This document shows, in pieces, positions 1-11,553 of a stretch of 64,000 bases of DNA; position 1 is the stretch's first letter; every line of letters begins with the position of its first letter. The translations under genes and the position numbers were made by a program. Source of the DNA: Chondrilla cf. caribensis. Its lineage: Eukaryota; Porifera; Demospongiae; Chondrillida; Chondrillidae. Location of the stretch: positions 2,646,163 through 2,710,162 of the forward strand of contig OZ026558.1 in NCBI GenBank assembly GCA_964020155.1, read 5' to 3'. Under the pieces are notes generated by a model. That model searched no databases. It had not been told where the DNA came from and saw nothing but the letters and a program-made list of their open reading frames with translations.

Positions 1-1590
1 AAGTCTGTTAATGGCCGCCTGGATAGTTGCCCAATAACATACCGTATCTACATCAGGTCTCTACTGTATGAGTCGCCTGATGCGCCAACGATTATGCAAC
101 AAAGTGGAAAATTTGCCATTGCGGACCTCGAGGCCAACCTCACGTCACGAGGTCATGTGCACCATGCACGTGTTAGATTAGAGTCTTGAACCATAGACTG
201 TCGTATTCCAGCAGGTTCTCTTGTAGCTTGCACTTGAGCTAGTACTGCATGTAACCCCTTTCCTTTGTTGGCAAAAGGTAATCGGAGTTAATTAGGGAGG
301 CTTATGTAATAAGTGTGTTGCGCAACTGAGTAGTGGAAGGTACAGCACGGCTCCGGCGTTATGTGAATGGGTCGTTTTGAATGAAGGTTTCGCCGATCGA
401 AGATCCAATGTACGTTGTACTTCGAGAGTGCCGACCAATCTGGACATTTTAGGTGTTGCATGGTTACAGAAATAGTCATTCTGTAAACAGAATTTCTAGA
501 GAGAGCTTAACAATTTAGTTTTTATTCACTCCTTTGTCCCAGCCCTTCAAGTCGAGGGTAGTATGGCGTGTTTTTGTTCGGAGGAGACTCGCGTAGTCGT
601 TGTTTCTCACGGATAATTAGGCGGGGATGTGGGGTAGATTTGTTGGGGTGGGTCTCTCTTCGTTGTTAGTTCTGCGGGTCGTCAAGATAGTTGGATCAGT
701 CGTGTAGCTCGTCTTTCTCCATCATTTCTTGGTGTGATAAGGCTGGGTGTTAAAGAAGTATGGTTTCCTCAAACCATGTGTAGGGGGGCGTGTCGATCCA
801 ATGTCCCAGCCGACTGCTAGTCTGACGTAGCCCAGACCCTTTCCGCGCCGTAATAAAATGGAGGCCGGAAGGGTCTGGGCTACAGTCAGACTAGCCGACT
901 GCCAGTCATGGGGATCAATCGATTCCGTGGCTAGGTTGTGGTTTGAGCCGATCAACTGGATTTGACTACAGACCGATGATTCAAAGGCATGCAGTTCGAG
1001 TTATGATATGGTTTACTTGGTAAAACTACACTAATTAATCGCTCCAAAACTCCGCTTTCCGTAGTCACGTGTTAACATGTGACCGCCGACGTCAACTATT
1101 TTAAAATGGCGTATTTCGCCTATTCTTAAAGTACGCGATTCCTGGATTTATGTAAGAATTGTCACATCTTCATCAATTACTAACATGCTACGTGATTGTG
1201 GAACCTTTAGGATTGGAGTGCTGTATCTTTTGGAATCCAATTTATTTTACTAGTTGTGAACGAAGTTCAGAACCTCCCAAATGCTTGGATATTGATTATG
1301 TCATCGACATCGTCAACGTGATGCCACGTTACTAACTATAGAGAGAAAACGTCATTATTACTCATGACAATAGATGCATGCATTTAATCTTACATCATGT
1401 GTAAATTAAACAATGATGTAAAATGAAATGAATGAATAAGTTCGGACACAGGCTACAAACACAGTAAAGTGTGGACCTGGCAAGCAAATGATTAATTGTG
1501 TGAGAAAAGGAAAAGGAAAACAGTGTTAAAAGATAAATCATTAATGAGAGGTGATAATGAACTGATGTGAGTAAATGTGAATGGAGGTGA
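1..1590. other. Intergenic stretch without a supported gene
   Basis: I see no convincing exon here on either strand; open frames are short and show no domain signature. The only clear structure is the small hairpin element at 818-893, listed separately. The segment from about 1380 to 1590 may be the 3' untranslated end of the minus-strand LINE that follows, but I could not find its boundary. Confidence 0.5.
818..893. mobile_element. 76-bp hairpin MITE with 9-bp target duplication
   Basis: The two ends are inverted copies: TAGTCTGAC..GTAGCCCAGACCC on the left and GGGTCTGGGCTAC..GTCAGACTA on the right, so nearly the whole element folds on itself. It is flanked by a perfect direct repeat GCCGACTGC at 809-817 and 894-902. 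A 9-bp duplication is typical of Mutator-like (MULE) transposition, so I infer a non-autonomous MULE-type MITE. It has no coding capacity. Confidence 0.7.
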
Positions 1591-1597
1591 GATAGAC

Positions 1598-4310
1598 TTA
1601 GATCAGTGGGGTATTTTGATTCCAGGTGGTACTTAATCTTGCGTTAAAGATATGGGCAGAGCAGCTGGTTGCAATTTTGCTTTGTTCAAGGAGAGATTTA
1701 GAGATAGATTTCTTTGGTTGTGATGGGATTATCTTATGTAGAGCATTGACTGATTCTTTCGTAAAGTGTCCAAGTGCTCCAATTTCAATTGTAGCTAAAT
1801 CAGTGGTATAGTTTGTGGACTCCAAATCAGTCAATAGGGATAGATAGCTCTCCTTAGACTCTTTTCTCGCTTTTGCATTCTTCAAATTTTGCACCGTGTT
1901 GGTAGGGACTGTCAGTTCCAACAGTTGGACATGAGTCCTTTCGATTACCACGATGTCTGGGCGAGCGGTTGTAACAGTAAACAAGGGTGGAATTGTGCTA
2001 GGGGGGTTATCGCTAGCTCGGTAACCCGGAAGATCTGCATAGATGATGTTGTCAGATGGCAGGTGCGATTTCAGAATCTTCACAAGATGAGATAATACCG
2101 AGTCATGTCGCCAGGTATACTGACCTTGGTTTAAGGCTGTTGAGCAATGGTTGAGGACATGATTGACAGTGCAGGGACGGTTCCCACAGTGGTACAGGAT
2201 GGATTTGATTGGATCTTCCATCGATGCAGGTTTGCGGAAGTGAGTAAGGTGTCAACACCTGCTCGAATTATGAAAGATAGTTGACCTGCTGGGAGCCCAA
2301 ACATTATTCTAGACCATACCCTTGATTCTTGCTCCAGGGCTGTTATGTCTAAAAATTTAGATTGGACTGCCAGTGATTCAAGATGGTTGTTCCAGTGGGC
2401 TGTCTGTTGTCTACTAAGGTTGCTTTTCAAAGTGTGGAGTAATAAAATGGCTTCTGCATAGGATGGTGTTGGGGGGAAGGTGGACGATGATACAATCTTG
2501 ACGCATCAATTAGGGATGCACTCTTGGCTTGTGAATGAAGGGTCAGAAATCAGGGCTTCCAATTCCTGTAGGGATTGATCATGAGTCACGTGAACTTGGG
2601 TGAGGAGTCTGAGTTTGGCTTTCTCTTGGGCATGGGGAAGGTATGGTAGGTTGCATACCTCTGGATGGAAGATGGCAGCCAGTGTTGTGCACTTTGGGAG
2701 ACATAACCATCTCTTCAGATAGGATGTGACCTTTGTTTGTAACCTCTTTATGGTTGTTGTAGCGATTGCATCGGCAGTCAGATTAAATAGAAGGGATGGG
2801 ACAACATAGCATTTATAGATTCACACTTTGTATTCACCCCTTATTGGTCGATATTGTGAAGTTTCCTGTAAAGCTTCTCAGTAATTCTCTTCCCTGCGTG
2901 TGTCTTGGTGATGGTAGGGTTTGCTCCAATGGCTTTGCCAAGGAATTTTGTTCGAGCACTAGAGATGTTGCGTGTTGAGCCTTAGTGGATGGTGAAAACC
3001 TTCTTTTTGTTTGCTTTCTTGCCGTCGAATACAAATGAGACACATTTGTCAGGCTGAATTTCCAGGCCAAGGTCTAGACATTTGCTATTGACTTGAGTCA
3101 AAGCTTGTTGGTGGACTGACGGTGAAGCCGATAATATTGTGGTATCGTCTGAGTAGGCGAGGATGGATCGAGGGCTCAATTTGATTGCTTTGGGTTGTTT
3201 GGCTTCCTCTCATACTTTCTGGAAAGTGAGGGACTGTCGCATTGATGAGTAGGTATTCTTTAGAAGATTTTCTGGTAAAGGCCCATTCTACTTGGTTTAA
3301 GTCAACCATTTCGGTAGATCCATTCATATAATTGATGGAAGCTCTTCCGTCAGCTGTATAACCCTCAGTTTGGGCAAGGTACCAGCCACAAGGTTCATCT
3401 GATTCTTGTTCCATCCATTTAACATAGATGTATGAATCTATAGGTGGTAAGTTGGATGAGTGGGGTAGAGTGTGGATCATTTTAAATCCTGTGGACGAAT
3501 TTTAAAACACAGGAGGAAGAGTATCGGTGACAGAGTGTCACCTTGGAACATGCCCTTTGTAACTCTGAATGATGGTGTTTCCCACTTTTGTGTGGAAATG
3601 GATGCTGTGAGCATTCCATACAGGCTTGCAATGTAGGTTGACAGTTGCGGTGGTACGAGGGTGTGTGCCAACATGTCCAAAATAAGCCTGTGTGGAATAG
3701 ACCCAAATGCATTTCGGAGGTCGATAAATGTTATGCTTAGAGGAAGGCTGTGTCTCTTGGCATTGGCTATGATAGTGTTTAGTGTAAGGATGTGTTCCAG
3801 AACTCCTGGTATACCCTTCAAGAAGCCTTTCTGGAGTTTGGAGTCGATCAGGTGGTTCTTTAGCAGATACCTTTCAAGGTGGTATGCAACAATTCGGTGG
3901 AACAGCTTTCCGACTACGGATGATAGAGCAATGGGGCGATAATTTGCTGGATCTGTGGGGGTTCAAGATTTATAGATGAGATGGAGGTCACCGACACACC
4001 ATGAGGCAGGTGCTTGATGTTTTTTAGTAGGATGATTGAATAGAGAGTGGCTAGAAAATGGTGTGCGCTAGGTAGCTTCTTTAGGTGAGCATACGTTATC
4101 TTGTCAGGATCTGGTGCAGATGCATTGGAGAGCTTTCTAAACATATTTTTGACATTCTTCGGTTTTATGGGTGACATATCAAATGGTGACTCAGTTTCCT
4201 CAGGTATAGGCATGACTTCTCTAACCCATTGCGGTAGCTCGGAGTAGTTGGAGTTGGAAGGGGCCTGAAATGTAGGCTTAAAATAGTTAAAGCATGTGTA
4301 TGCAGAGAAT
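1598..4310 (-). mobile_element. Decayed LINE with restriction-like endonuclease (R2/NeSL/HERO-like group)
   Basis: Read on the minus strand, broken reading frames follow in the expected order. About 4213-3914 is the start of the reverse transcriptase (KLSNASAPDPDKITYAHL). About 3821-3477 is the RT core with the motif A-like FIDLRNAFGSIPH and the motif B-like QGDTLSP. About 3480-3190 is an inserted Tudor/chromo-like stretch (GWYLA, YMNGSTE, VDL..VEW). About 3160-3140 is the catalytic AYSDDT. Then comes the thumb (2430-2131), and 2221-1598 carries a CCHC knuckle, the QGQYTWRHDSVL motif and ARPDIVV..LLELTVP, which fits the PD-(D/E)XK nuclease of RLE LINEs. Several frameshifts and stops show that it is dead. 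The 5' end appears truncated near the poly-G run at 4314-4325. The clade assignment rests on remembered motif patterns and is tentative. Confidence 0.75.
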
Positions 4311-4423
4311 TGGGGGGGGGGGGGGTGTTTTTGTGTGTTGATGACTTACAGATTTACAGAAGGACCACGGACCAGGCGTTGAAGGCCTTCTTCTTCCTAA
4401 GGGTGTTTCTATTGGGCCATTAA

Positions 4424-4642
4424 ATGTCTGCCAACATGGACGTCACAATGGCTGTTCATTTCGATGTCCCCAACGTAGACTACGAATCGCCGACTTTACA
4501 GAATATTAATTGGAAAATCTGTTCCGCAGGAAAATTGAAAGACATTGTTCTTGTGATGCGAAGCCAACAAATGTTGTTCCGAGACGAAATCCGGATCCAG
4601 GGGCACTCGATGAAGGAAAAACTTTCAGCCGTCATGACATAG
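4424..4642 (+). CDS. Small open frame, 72 aa, function unknown
   Basis: An ATG-to-TAG frame of 72 codons with reasonably even amino-acid use (MSANMDVTMAVHFDVPN at the start). I recognise no domain, signal peptide or membrane segment. A consensus splice donor (GTAAGT) lies just after the stop codon, so it could be the end of an upstream exon or simply chance. It sits between the decayed LINE and a DNA element. It may equally be non-coding. Confidence 0.2.
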   Translation: MSANMDVTMAVHFDVPNVDYESPTLQNINWKICSAGKLKDIVLVMRSQQMLFRDEIRIQGHSMKEKLSAVMT

Positions 4643-4809
4643 CGAGTAAGTGGGCTAGACTTGAATGATAACCTCAGTCCAATACCTCATCGTTGCCCCT
4701 ATTTGATGTGTGGCACCAATGCGCCTGATGCAAATTTGACATATTGGACTAAATTCATCACAAAAATTTCATTGCGACACCTTCGACCAATTAAGAACGT
4801 GGGCGACCT

Positions 4810-5583
4810 TAGTCTAGCTAGCTAGACCGTCCCTAAGAGGCGCCAAGGGGTGAAAAAGGGAAGGGACAGTCTAGCCCAAATAGCAATTAGTTCACACCTG
4901 CCAATTAACAAATAGCACGTATAGTTTCTACAGCTCACCATACACCCGTACGTGTTAGGAGAACCATAGATACTCTAACCATAGTCTATGCTCTAACTCA
5001 GGTTAGAGTATCTGTGGGAGAACAGAGGGAAGTAAGGAAAGAATAGATCCAGTGTCGTTTTGTCGATTATGAAATGATTCTTTGTCAGAATAATATAGGT
5101 ACTCTCAATTTGTATCGTTCATTGTGAACATGGACATCTCTAATCACTCTATGAACGCACAGCAGACAAACTACGTTCTCAAGTATTTCATCTGTTCGTT
5201 CATCAGAAATAAAAGTGATGATACAACTAGGACTGAATCTCATTCTTTTGTTTGTAATTCTTGATTGGCAACTTGCCGTGACCAGTCGGGAGACATCCGA
5301 TCATGACCTTGCAAATATACTATTAATCACGTTCATCTGACTGTTCGATGGGTGAATATTCCCATGCAGCTACCGACGACATGTACGTAGTTATCATCCT
5401 CCAAAACACTTAACAATTAACTAAACTGAATCAATGAATATCATTGCCAAGATTCTTGGTAGTAGCATTTCATTGGTTGATGGTCACGCGCTCAGGTGTG
5501 AACTTATCGCTACTTGTGCTAGATCGTCCTTTCCCTTTTCCGCCCTGCGGCGCCTCTTAGGGACGGTCTAGCTAGCTAGACTA
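4810..5583. mobile_element. MULE-like DNA element, 774 bp, long inverted repeats, 9-bp TSD
   Basis: The left end (TAGTCTAGCTAGCTAGACC, then GTCCCTAAGAGGCGCC) is repeated in inverted form at the right end (GGCGCCTCTTAGGGAC, then GGTCTAGCTAGCTAGACTA), giving terminal repeats of roughly 70 bp. The flanks are GGGCGACCT (4801-4809) and GGGTGACCT (5584-5592), a 9-bp duplication with one mismatch. No transposase frame is present inside, so it is non-autonomous. Terminal sequence and duplication length link it to the hairpin at 818-893. It ends about 60 bp before the point where homology to gene C begins, at the 5' truncation of gene A. Confidence 0.75.
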
Positions 5584-5831
5584 GGGTGACCTCGATCGGA
5601 CTCCGCAAACGAACAGAAACAATTACCTTGCTAACGCTCAGTAATTATGATGGCAACCTAATTCTCCGATGTATCGCACATCATTTTTGGTAAAATATGT
5701 ATACTCCCAACTCATTCCATCCCCATACACCCTTCCCCTATAATAAGGCTGTGTGGGATCTAGAGTAATTCTCTATACCTATGTAATTTTATAGACCACA
5801 TTCACAGTGTATGTGTGTTCCACAATTACAG

Positions 5832-8800
5832 GTTGTTGGCTACAAATAGAGTTGTTTGGGGGGAAACACAGATGTGAAGGTCTGTTGAGAGTAAAGTACT
5901 TTGGGTTCTGGGAAACAATCTGCACCAGAGATTTCTCTGACACGACGAAGCAAGTTATATGCCATCAGTTGGGCTGTGGAGATCTGTGAGTTATGAAACA
6001 CTACATGAGTACCTCTCAGAACGAGGGAGACTTGTAGCATATACAGTAAGAACACCATCCTTTGTTCATCATGTGGTTATGTACTATGTTGACACCTCTT
6101 ATGGCATGTCACTAAATAACTGATTTCTCAGTCAAATATAAGGATAAAAAGTGAGTCATATATTATGGGATTGGAAATTGATTTGCAACTGTCATTAACA
6201 AAAATATACTGGATTGTGTGGGGGTATATTAGACACTGCTATAACATTTTTATCAAATTCCAATAAACTATAGATTGCAGTATTTTGTTTTGCATTCCAC
6301 ATGCTCCTGAAACACCCATTATGTGGAACCACAGTTGTCTAAGGCTTGTTTATCAGCAAGTTTCTTTAATTCATTTAAAATATATGGCAAATATTGTATA
6401 CAAGTATGAAAATGTTTGTCTTCTTGTAATTTTGTTTGTTTAATTTTGGATTACAAAGGCTCTGTACAATAGCAATTACATATCCTAGGTAATGCATTTA
6501 ATTGGAAATCAACCTGCTATATATGGAGGAAGAAAAGAGATCTCTGAGTTTTCTGTCTCACTGGTGTGAGCGGTACTACCAGTGAGCATGAAAGGGGAAA
6601 GAAAAGGAAATAACAGAGGTCTCACTGGTGCGAGACAGCAGTCAGCAGTTATGGCGGCTTCAGCCAGACACTCTGGGGGCGAGCCCCTCAGCTGACGATA
6701 TTTGGCTTTTCTCCTTCCTCTCCGTAGTAGGTTGATTTCCAATTAATCGCATTACTTACTATTATAATTTCTCCAATTTAATTATCTATAATTTAAGATT
6801 GGTTTTAGAATGATTAAATCGGATGTTAGGTGAAATATTAGGTTAGGTTAGGTTAGGTAAGCTTATTTATTCTGGGGAGGCCTTTAGCCAATGGCTACTA
6901 CACTAGGCACCCAGTACAATACAAGATAACAAGTAGAAAATACATAAAAGATAAGGTCATAAATTCTGTCATTGTTGATTGAATAGGAATTGCATGCAGA
7001 ATAAATTTAATATGAAAATAACAATGAAAGTAGTATGCACATAGTAAAATGAAGATACGTATCATGCAGTCTCATGCAGTTATCTAGTCAAGTAAAAGCG
7101 GCATGCACGACTTGAGAATTCTTCAAGATCTGTGGATTCACGCACTGAGTGAGGTAGACCGCGCCAGATGGTAGTTCCTGTGAAGCTGAATGACTTTTGG
7201 CCAAAAGAAGATTTGGTGATGGGAAGATTAATGAGATGACGAGATCGAGTATTGTGGCTGTGTGTAGGGGCATTAAAGAGAGAGGACAGATAGGGAGGAA
7301 CACGAGATACTTGGCATTTGTACATCATCTGTGCTATGTGTAGCATCCTGCGTTTCTGGAGTGTTGAGAGTCCTATTTCCTTATGCATGGCTGTGGCAGA
7401 GTGGCTCCGCTTCTTGTGCAGGGCAATCCAAATATAGATAATTAAAGCCAATATTTGTACAATTGAATATTCTATATACTCAGCTCTCAACTTAGCAGAA
7501 CTACATACATGTGTAACTGTGAATACGTTCTGTACAGTGTAACATAAAATATACGTATTATTATCTGTTCATTCTCTCCAACTCTCATGTAGCATACCTG
7601 GAGGAACTTTACAGTAAGTATTGACATTCCATACATTTAATGTATGTGCACATATACATAATACAGATAATCAACAGATGAGTATGTATGTGCCCATATG
7701 TAGTATAATGTTATAGCTAACAGGAACACATTTTTTTTCCAAATCTTCCTTATTTATTCAAGAAAACCAAATAATTATAACATAGTCCATCAAAATGAAA
7801 TTTTATTGGTATCACAAAAATTAATGAATTCCCTTGAATTTTGTGTCATTGGATCTACTGTAAAGTATGAACACAGTAAACATTATAATAATTATTATGA
7901 TAACCATGTATCCTCGAATGAGGGCAGGGGCGTAGCTAGGGGGGTTTCTGAGCCTTCTGGAAACCCCTTTTTGAAAGTGTTGCTTGGAAAAAAATAAATA
8001 TAGCTAGCTAACCAAGATAAACTTGGGACACTGGTCTCAAGTTACAAGGTTACTTAAATACCTGATAAATATCCAAGTAATCACAGTTTTAGGCACAAAA
8101 GACTCAGGTACCTATCCTATATACAAAGCCATATTAAAAATCCAAAAGAATATAGGACAAGACTGTAAATCTCATTGGAAGTGATTCGGGCGGTCATTTT
8201 TGTGATGTCATCGTGACGTTTCAATATGCCTTCGGCGCGCAAATGACAGGGTCCTTTGGATTATTTCTTCTGTTCTGATCTGGAAACCCCCTCTTGAAAA
8301 TTCTCGCTACGCCCCTGGAGGGTGTATACTATATTAATATATACATATTAGTTGTACGCCGCCTTTGCTGGGTACGTGGCAGATATACTTGAGAGTCAGG
8401 AAACGATACACCGAGGGCGAAGCCAGAGGTTATCACTTCCTGACACTCAAGTATATCCCCATGTAACCAGCAAAGGCGAGGTATAACTAATACATAACCC
8501 GTCCAAACAATCAAAAGTACGTATGTTATTGTTATGAATACAGATGAGAAAGTGGCCAGCAATCGTTTCTCTGAGTGGACAAACTCTTATGTGCCAGAAA
8601 CGCCACCAAGTGAACCAAATGGGCTGAGTAACTATTATCCAGCCTAGCCCGAACCACGAAGTCTTCGACCTGAACAACCCATCGATCCGCGTTAAAATCG
8701 TTCTCAATTTCGCTGCCCTTCTGAAAAACACAACAGTTTCATGTGCTGATTTTGTGTTCCTTCAACTGAATTGGTGTGGTGTTTAGCGTTCATTGTGTAT

Positions 8801-11553
8801 CAGTATTGCTGGTGTATTTATTGTCTTAAGTGACAAGTGTGGCAATAATTGATAACTTCCTTTCAATTAAGAAAACAGTGTATATCAGTAATGAGGTCAA
8901 AATATACCCCGGTATATTGGGTATACAGTGGAACCTCTCTATTACAAACCTCCAAATAGCAGAAACCTCTGTTACAAGGACACCATTCTGTGTCCCAGTG
9001 TAGTACTTTGGTGTATTAAATGACCTCTGAATTGTGGACACCTCTGTAATAAGGACTTAAATCAAGGTCCCAAAGTGTCCTTAATAGAGAGGTTCCACTG
9101 TATACCATAGTCGGTGTTTTTGAAGTTGAGTGACAATATCACCAATCGAGATACATATAACAATTATATATAATATATTAATAATTACTATTGTGTGCAA
9201 TTGCAGGGTCCATCCCCCTACCATCTTTCTAAACCCCGATCATTATGAATGCAATGAAAACGAACAGTCCTTGTGTGAATGTAAAAAAACAGAAGGATAT
9301 TGTCCACCTTCAAGCACAGCATCAAGCACGGTTAACATCCAGTGTGAAGAAGGGGTTAGTTTGAGCATAGGCGGAGGAATGGTCTGGCAAGTGGGGGGGC
9401 CTAAAGGCCATGGTGCTGAACTCATGATTAATATTGCAATTGTATCCATGCATGTAATACTCTACATAGACATTCTTGGTCCCACCTTTGTGATGAGTGG
9501 GGGGGGGGGCATGGCCCCCCTGCCCCCGCCTGTTCCGCCACCTATGTTGAGGCATGAAAAATATAGAGTAATCATAATTAGCCTTTTATATACATGTAGT
9601 ATTTGTACTTCATTTTTATGTATTAATTTGCCTTTTTCTTTTCCATTCAGCATCAACCAGGTGACACAATTGGCTATATTGAAGGTACAATATGGACTGA
9701 GTTGATTGACCACACCTTCTCATAATACAAAATGTATTGTGCATTGTAACTGTTTATTGAATAGAGACAGCATCAATAGCCCCAGCTGCTATCTTGACAG
9801 TTTTCCTCAGTATACCCTAAAAGGAAGTTATAACAATATTATAAAAAGTTGTAATTCTTCATACAATACCAATATATACCAACAATGTACAATGTACATT
9901 TACCTGTAATGAATATGTGTATTGCAGTATTAAATTTTGTTGATTATTTTATGCCAATTACTTTTCTTTTAATATGATTTCCAAATTAACACTTAACAGA
10001 AGAACAGATTTTCATTGCAAATAACAGCAATTTCAGTTGTGTTGATGCTATCCTCATATGTGTGCAATTCCCTTCCATCTCCACTCCTTTGGAAGATAAT
10101 TATAGTTTTGTCTTTTTGTTGTTTCTTGATTACGGAGTTGTCATCATTGACAATGACATCAATATGGTATTGATGTCATCGTGATATATTGGATATGTTC
10201 TGTTCATAACAACTGTTTGAAATACATATTTATGAATATTTATATCTTATTGTATGTGACAGATCCTGTGATGAAGCTGAAAGGTGGGCCAGACCCATGT
10301 ATGGGACAGGTCATAATAAGAGGAGGTGTGCAAGGTTCCCACGGTGAAGTGTTCATGTGCGATAAGGAACCAACACTGGAGATGGCAAGTGTGATGTGCC
10401 GTCAACTCAAATGTGGACCACCGGTGACAAACCCTCCATTTAAGCATGTGCTTATGTGAGTACTATTGCATGTGTAAGGTACATGAAAGCAATTTCCTGC
10501 TACTAAATAAGGAATTATTATAATATTATAGTAAAACTGTACTCGTAACAATACTTGTCTTACAATGGACCCATACACAAAAGATAGTCACTTGTGCAGT
10601 AAATCATTTTATTGTACTATACAATGACTGCAAATTTCGATATATGTACAGTGATGGTAGAAACGTTTTTAGAAAGACAAAAGCAGTAGTGGAGTACATT
10701 ACATTGTGCTTTTCTTGCTGCTGATGTCTGGATTGTTATGTTCCTATAGCATGGTCTGCTAACTCCAACGGCTTTTCTAATTCAAGTCTTTTCATACAAT
10801 TCATCCTGGCATCCCGTCCATATAAATTTATTTTAATTTATAATATTTAATATAATATTTATAAATAATTTTTTCTATAATTAAGAAATGTTTTTCTCCA
10901 CACTTTTATAATTAGATACATTCCACCAGGTAAAATAGTTGATATGGGAAGTGGTTTCAAGTGCAGGGGATGTGAACCAGGACTGGGCTATTGCAACCCA
11001 ACCAAATCGAATTGCCCCTCAACTCACAATGTTCTTACATTGAATTGTGCAAAGCCTGAGCCTGCATTGACTAAAACAGGTATAGTTTACAATCGCAAAT
11101 TTTGCATGTGCCATATGATACAATACTGTATGAATTGTATAATATACATGACAATCATCATTATACTAAACTCTAATTAAAGATCTAACACAACTGAACT
11201 ATTAAAATATTTATTAACAGAATATCCAACTAACACACAGGCAGTATATACAATCACGTTAGCTTTTGAGCACTGTCAATATTGATTGTTACAATTGTGT
11301 AGGTGCTTGCAGTCCTGTTAAGTACACACCACGACCTGTTGACTACAAAGATATATTTGGGGACAAATACACTTGCACACCAATGGAAGACATACACCTG
11401 TGTCCAAACTTTGTGGATGTTAACGGGAGGTGCTGCAAAGGGAAAGCAACATCAAAGAACATTGACTACGTGTGTGTCCCAAAGAGTGGTAAAGGGTCTG
11501 CAATGGTAGGGCGTCTTCCAGTGCTTTACCACACTACATGCAGTTTCGAATAA
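5832..11553 (+). CDS. Gene A: 3' half of an SRCR-domain gene (two SRCR domains plus Cys-rich C-terminus)
   Basis: Exons read: 5832-5985 (SRCR1, first half), 7593-7613 (21-nt microexon), 9207-9354 (SRCR1, second half), 9651-9684 (linker), 10263-10455 and 10916-11079 (SRCR2), 11303-11553 (C-terminal module, TAA stop). All junctions are GT-AG and phases agree (1-2-2-0-1-2-1), so 965 nt read through without a stop. SRCR marks include RCEG, VICHQLGCG and YECNENEQSLCEC. The signal, N-terminal and sushi exons present in genes B and C are missing: homology to the other copies starts near 5645, inside the preceding intron. A is therefore a truncated copy, or its 5' exons lie outside the window. Its C-terminal exon resembles the C/D type rather than the B/E type. 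The intron between 5985 and 9207 has collected at least six mobile elements. Confidence 0.7.
6498..6747. mobile_element. TIR element (MITE) in an intron of gene A
   Basis: The ends TTAATTGGAAATCAACCT and AGGTTGATTTCCAATTAA are perfect inverted repeats, continuing as imperfect repeats (GGAGGAAG.AAAAG against CTTTTCTCCTTCCTC). Genes C and D lack the segment at the matching place, so it is an insertion. TTAA at both ends would fit a piggyBac/Kolobok-type target, but because TTAA is part of the repeat I cannot separate target from element. It has no coding capacity. Confidence 0.6.
6838..7490 (-). mobile_element. 3' end of a CR1/Jockey-type LINE with pentameric tail
   Basis: The minus strand from 7490 to 7080 encodes the typical end of a CR1/L2/Jockey-like reverse transcriptase protein: LSTLQKRRMLHIAQMMYKC, then HNTRSRHLINLPITKS, then SFSFTGTTIWRGLPHSVRE. 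The stop lies at 7080-7082, and a 3' UTR runs down to a tail of CCTAA units at 6858-6838 (seen as TTAGG on the plus strand). The insertion separates intron sequence that is continuous in genes C and D. Only the 3' terminus is present, as expected from 5' truncation during target-primed reverse transcription. Confidence 0.75.
7925..8317. mobile_element. MITE with CAGGGGCGTAGC ends and GAGGG duplication
   Basis: The left end CAGGGGCGTAGCTAG and right end CTCGCTACGCCCCTG are inverted repeats, followed inward by TTCTGGAAACCCC on the left and CTGGAAACCCC in direct orientation near the right end. GAGGG occurs directly before (7920-7924) and after (8318-8322). Termini of this kind are common in invertebrate MITEs. 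A 5-bp duplication is shorter than the 8 bp of hAT, so I leave the superfamily open. It lies in an intron of gene A. Confidence 0.6.
8345..8502. repeat. Imperfect palindrome (foldback repeat), about 155 bp
   Basis: The arm ATTAGTTGTACGCCGCC..TTTGCTGG..ATATACTTGAGAGTCAGG at 8347-8402 is matched in reverse complement by CCTGACACTCAAGTATAT..CCAGCAAAGGCG..ACTAAT at 8438-8490. It is absent from the homologous introns of C and D, so it is probably another small foldback insertion. No coding capacity. Confidence 0.6.
8926..9100. mobile_element. Pogo/Tigger-like MITE (CAGTGGAACCTCTCTA ends, TA target)
   Basis: The left end CAGTGGAACCTCTCTATTA and right end TAATAGAGAGGTTCCACTG are near-perfect inverted repeats of about 19 bp, flanked by TA on both sides (8924-8925 and 9101-9102). 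This terminal sequence and TA duplication fit the pogo/Tigger branch of Tc1-mariner. Two more members lie at 36560-36762 and 55419-55617. No transposase is encoded. Confidence 0.75.
9366..9546. mobile_element. MITE directly behind an SRCR exon of gene A, TTGAG duplication
   Basis: The ends CATAGGCGGAGGAA and TTCCGCCACCTATG are imperfect inverted repeats. TTGAG flanks the element at 9361-9365 and 9547-9551. The same place in gene C reads GTTAGTTTGAGACATGAA without interruption, giving a clear empty site. The element begins 11 bp after the splice donor of the 9207-9354 exon, so it enlarges the intron but leaves the donor intact. Confidence 0.65.

Noticed and set aside
1626..2095. Plus-strand open frames at 1626-1811 and 1889-2095
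   Set aside because: They are antisense shadows of the LINE nuclease region, whose minus-strand translation carries recognisable motifs.
6838..6858. Interstitial telomere
   Set aside because: Only about four units, lying exactly at the 3' end of a LINE, so it is the tail of that element.
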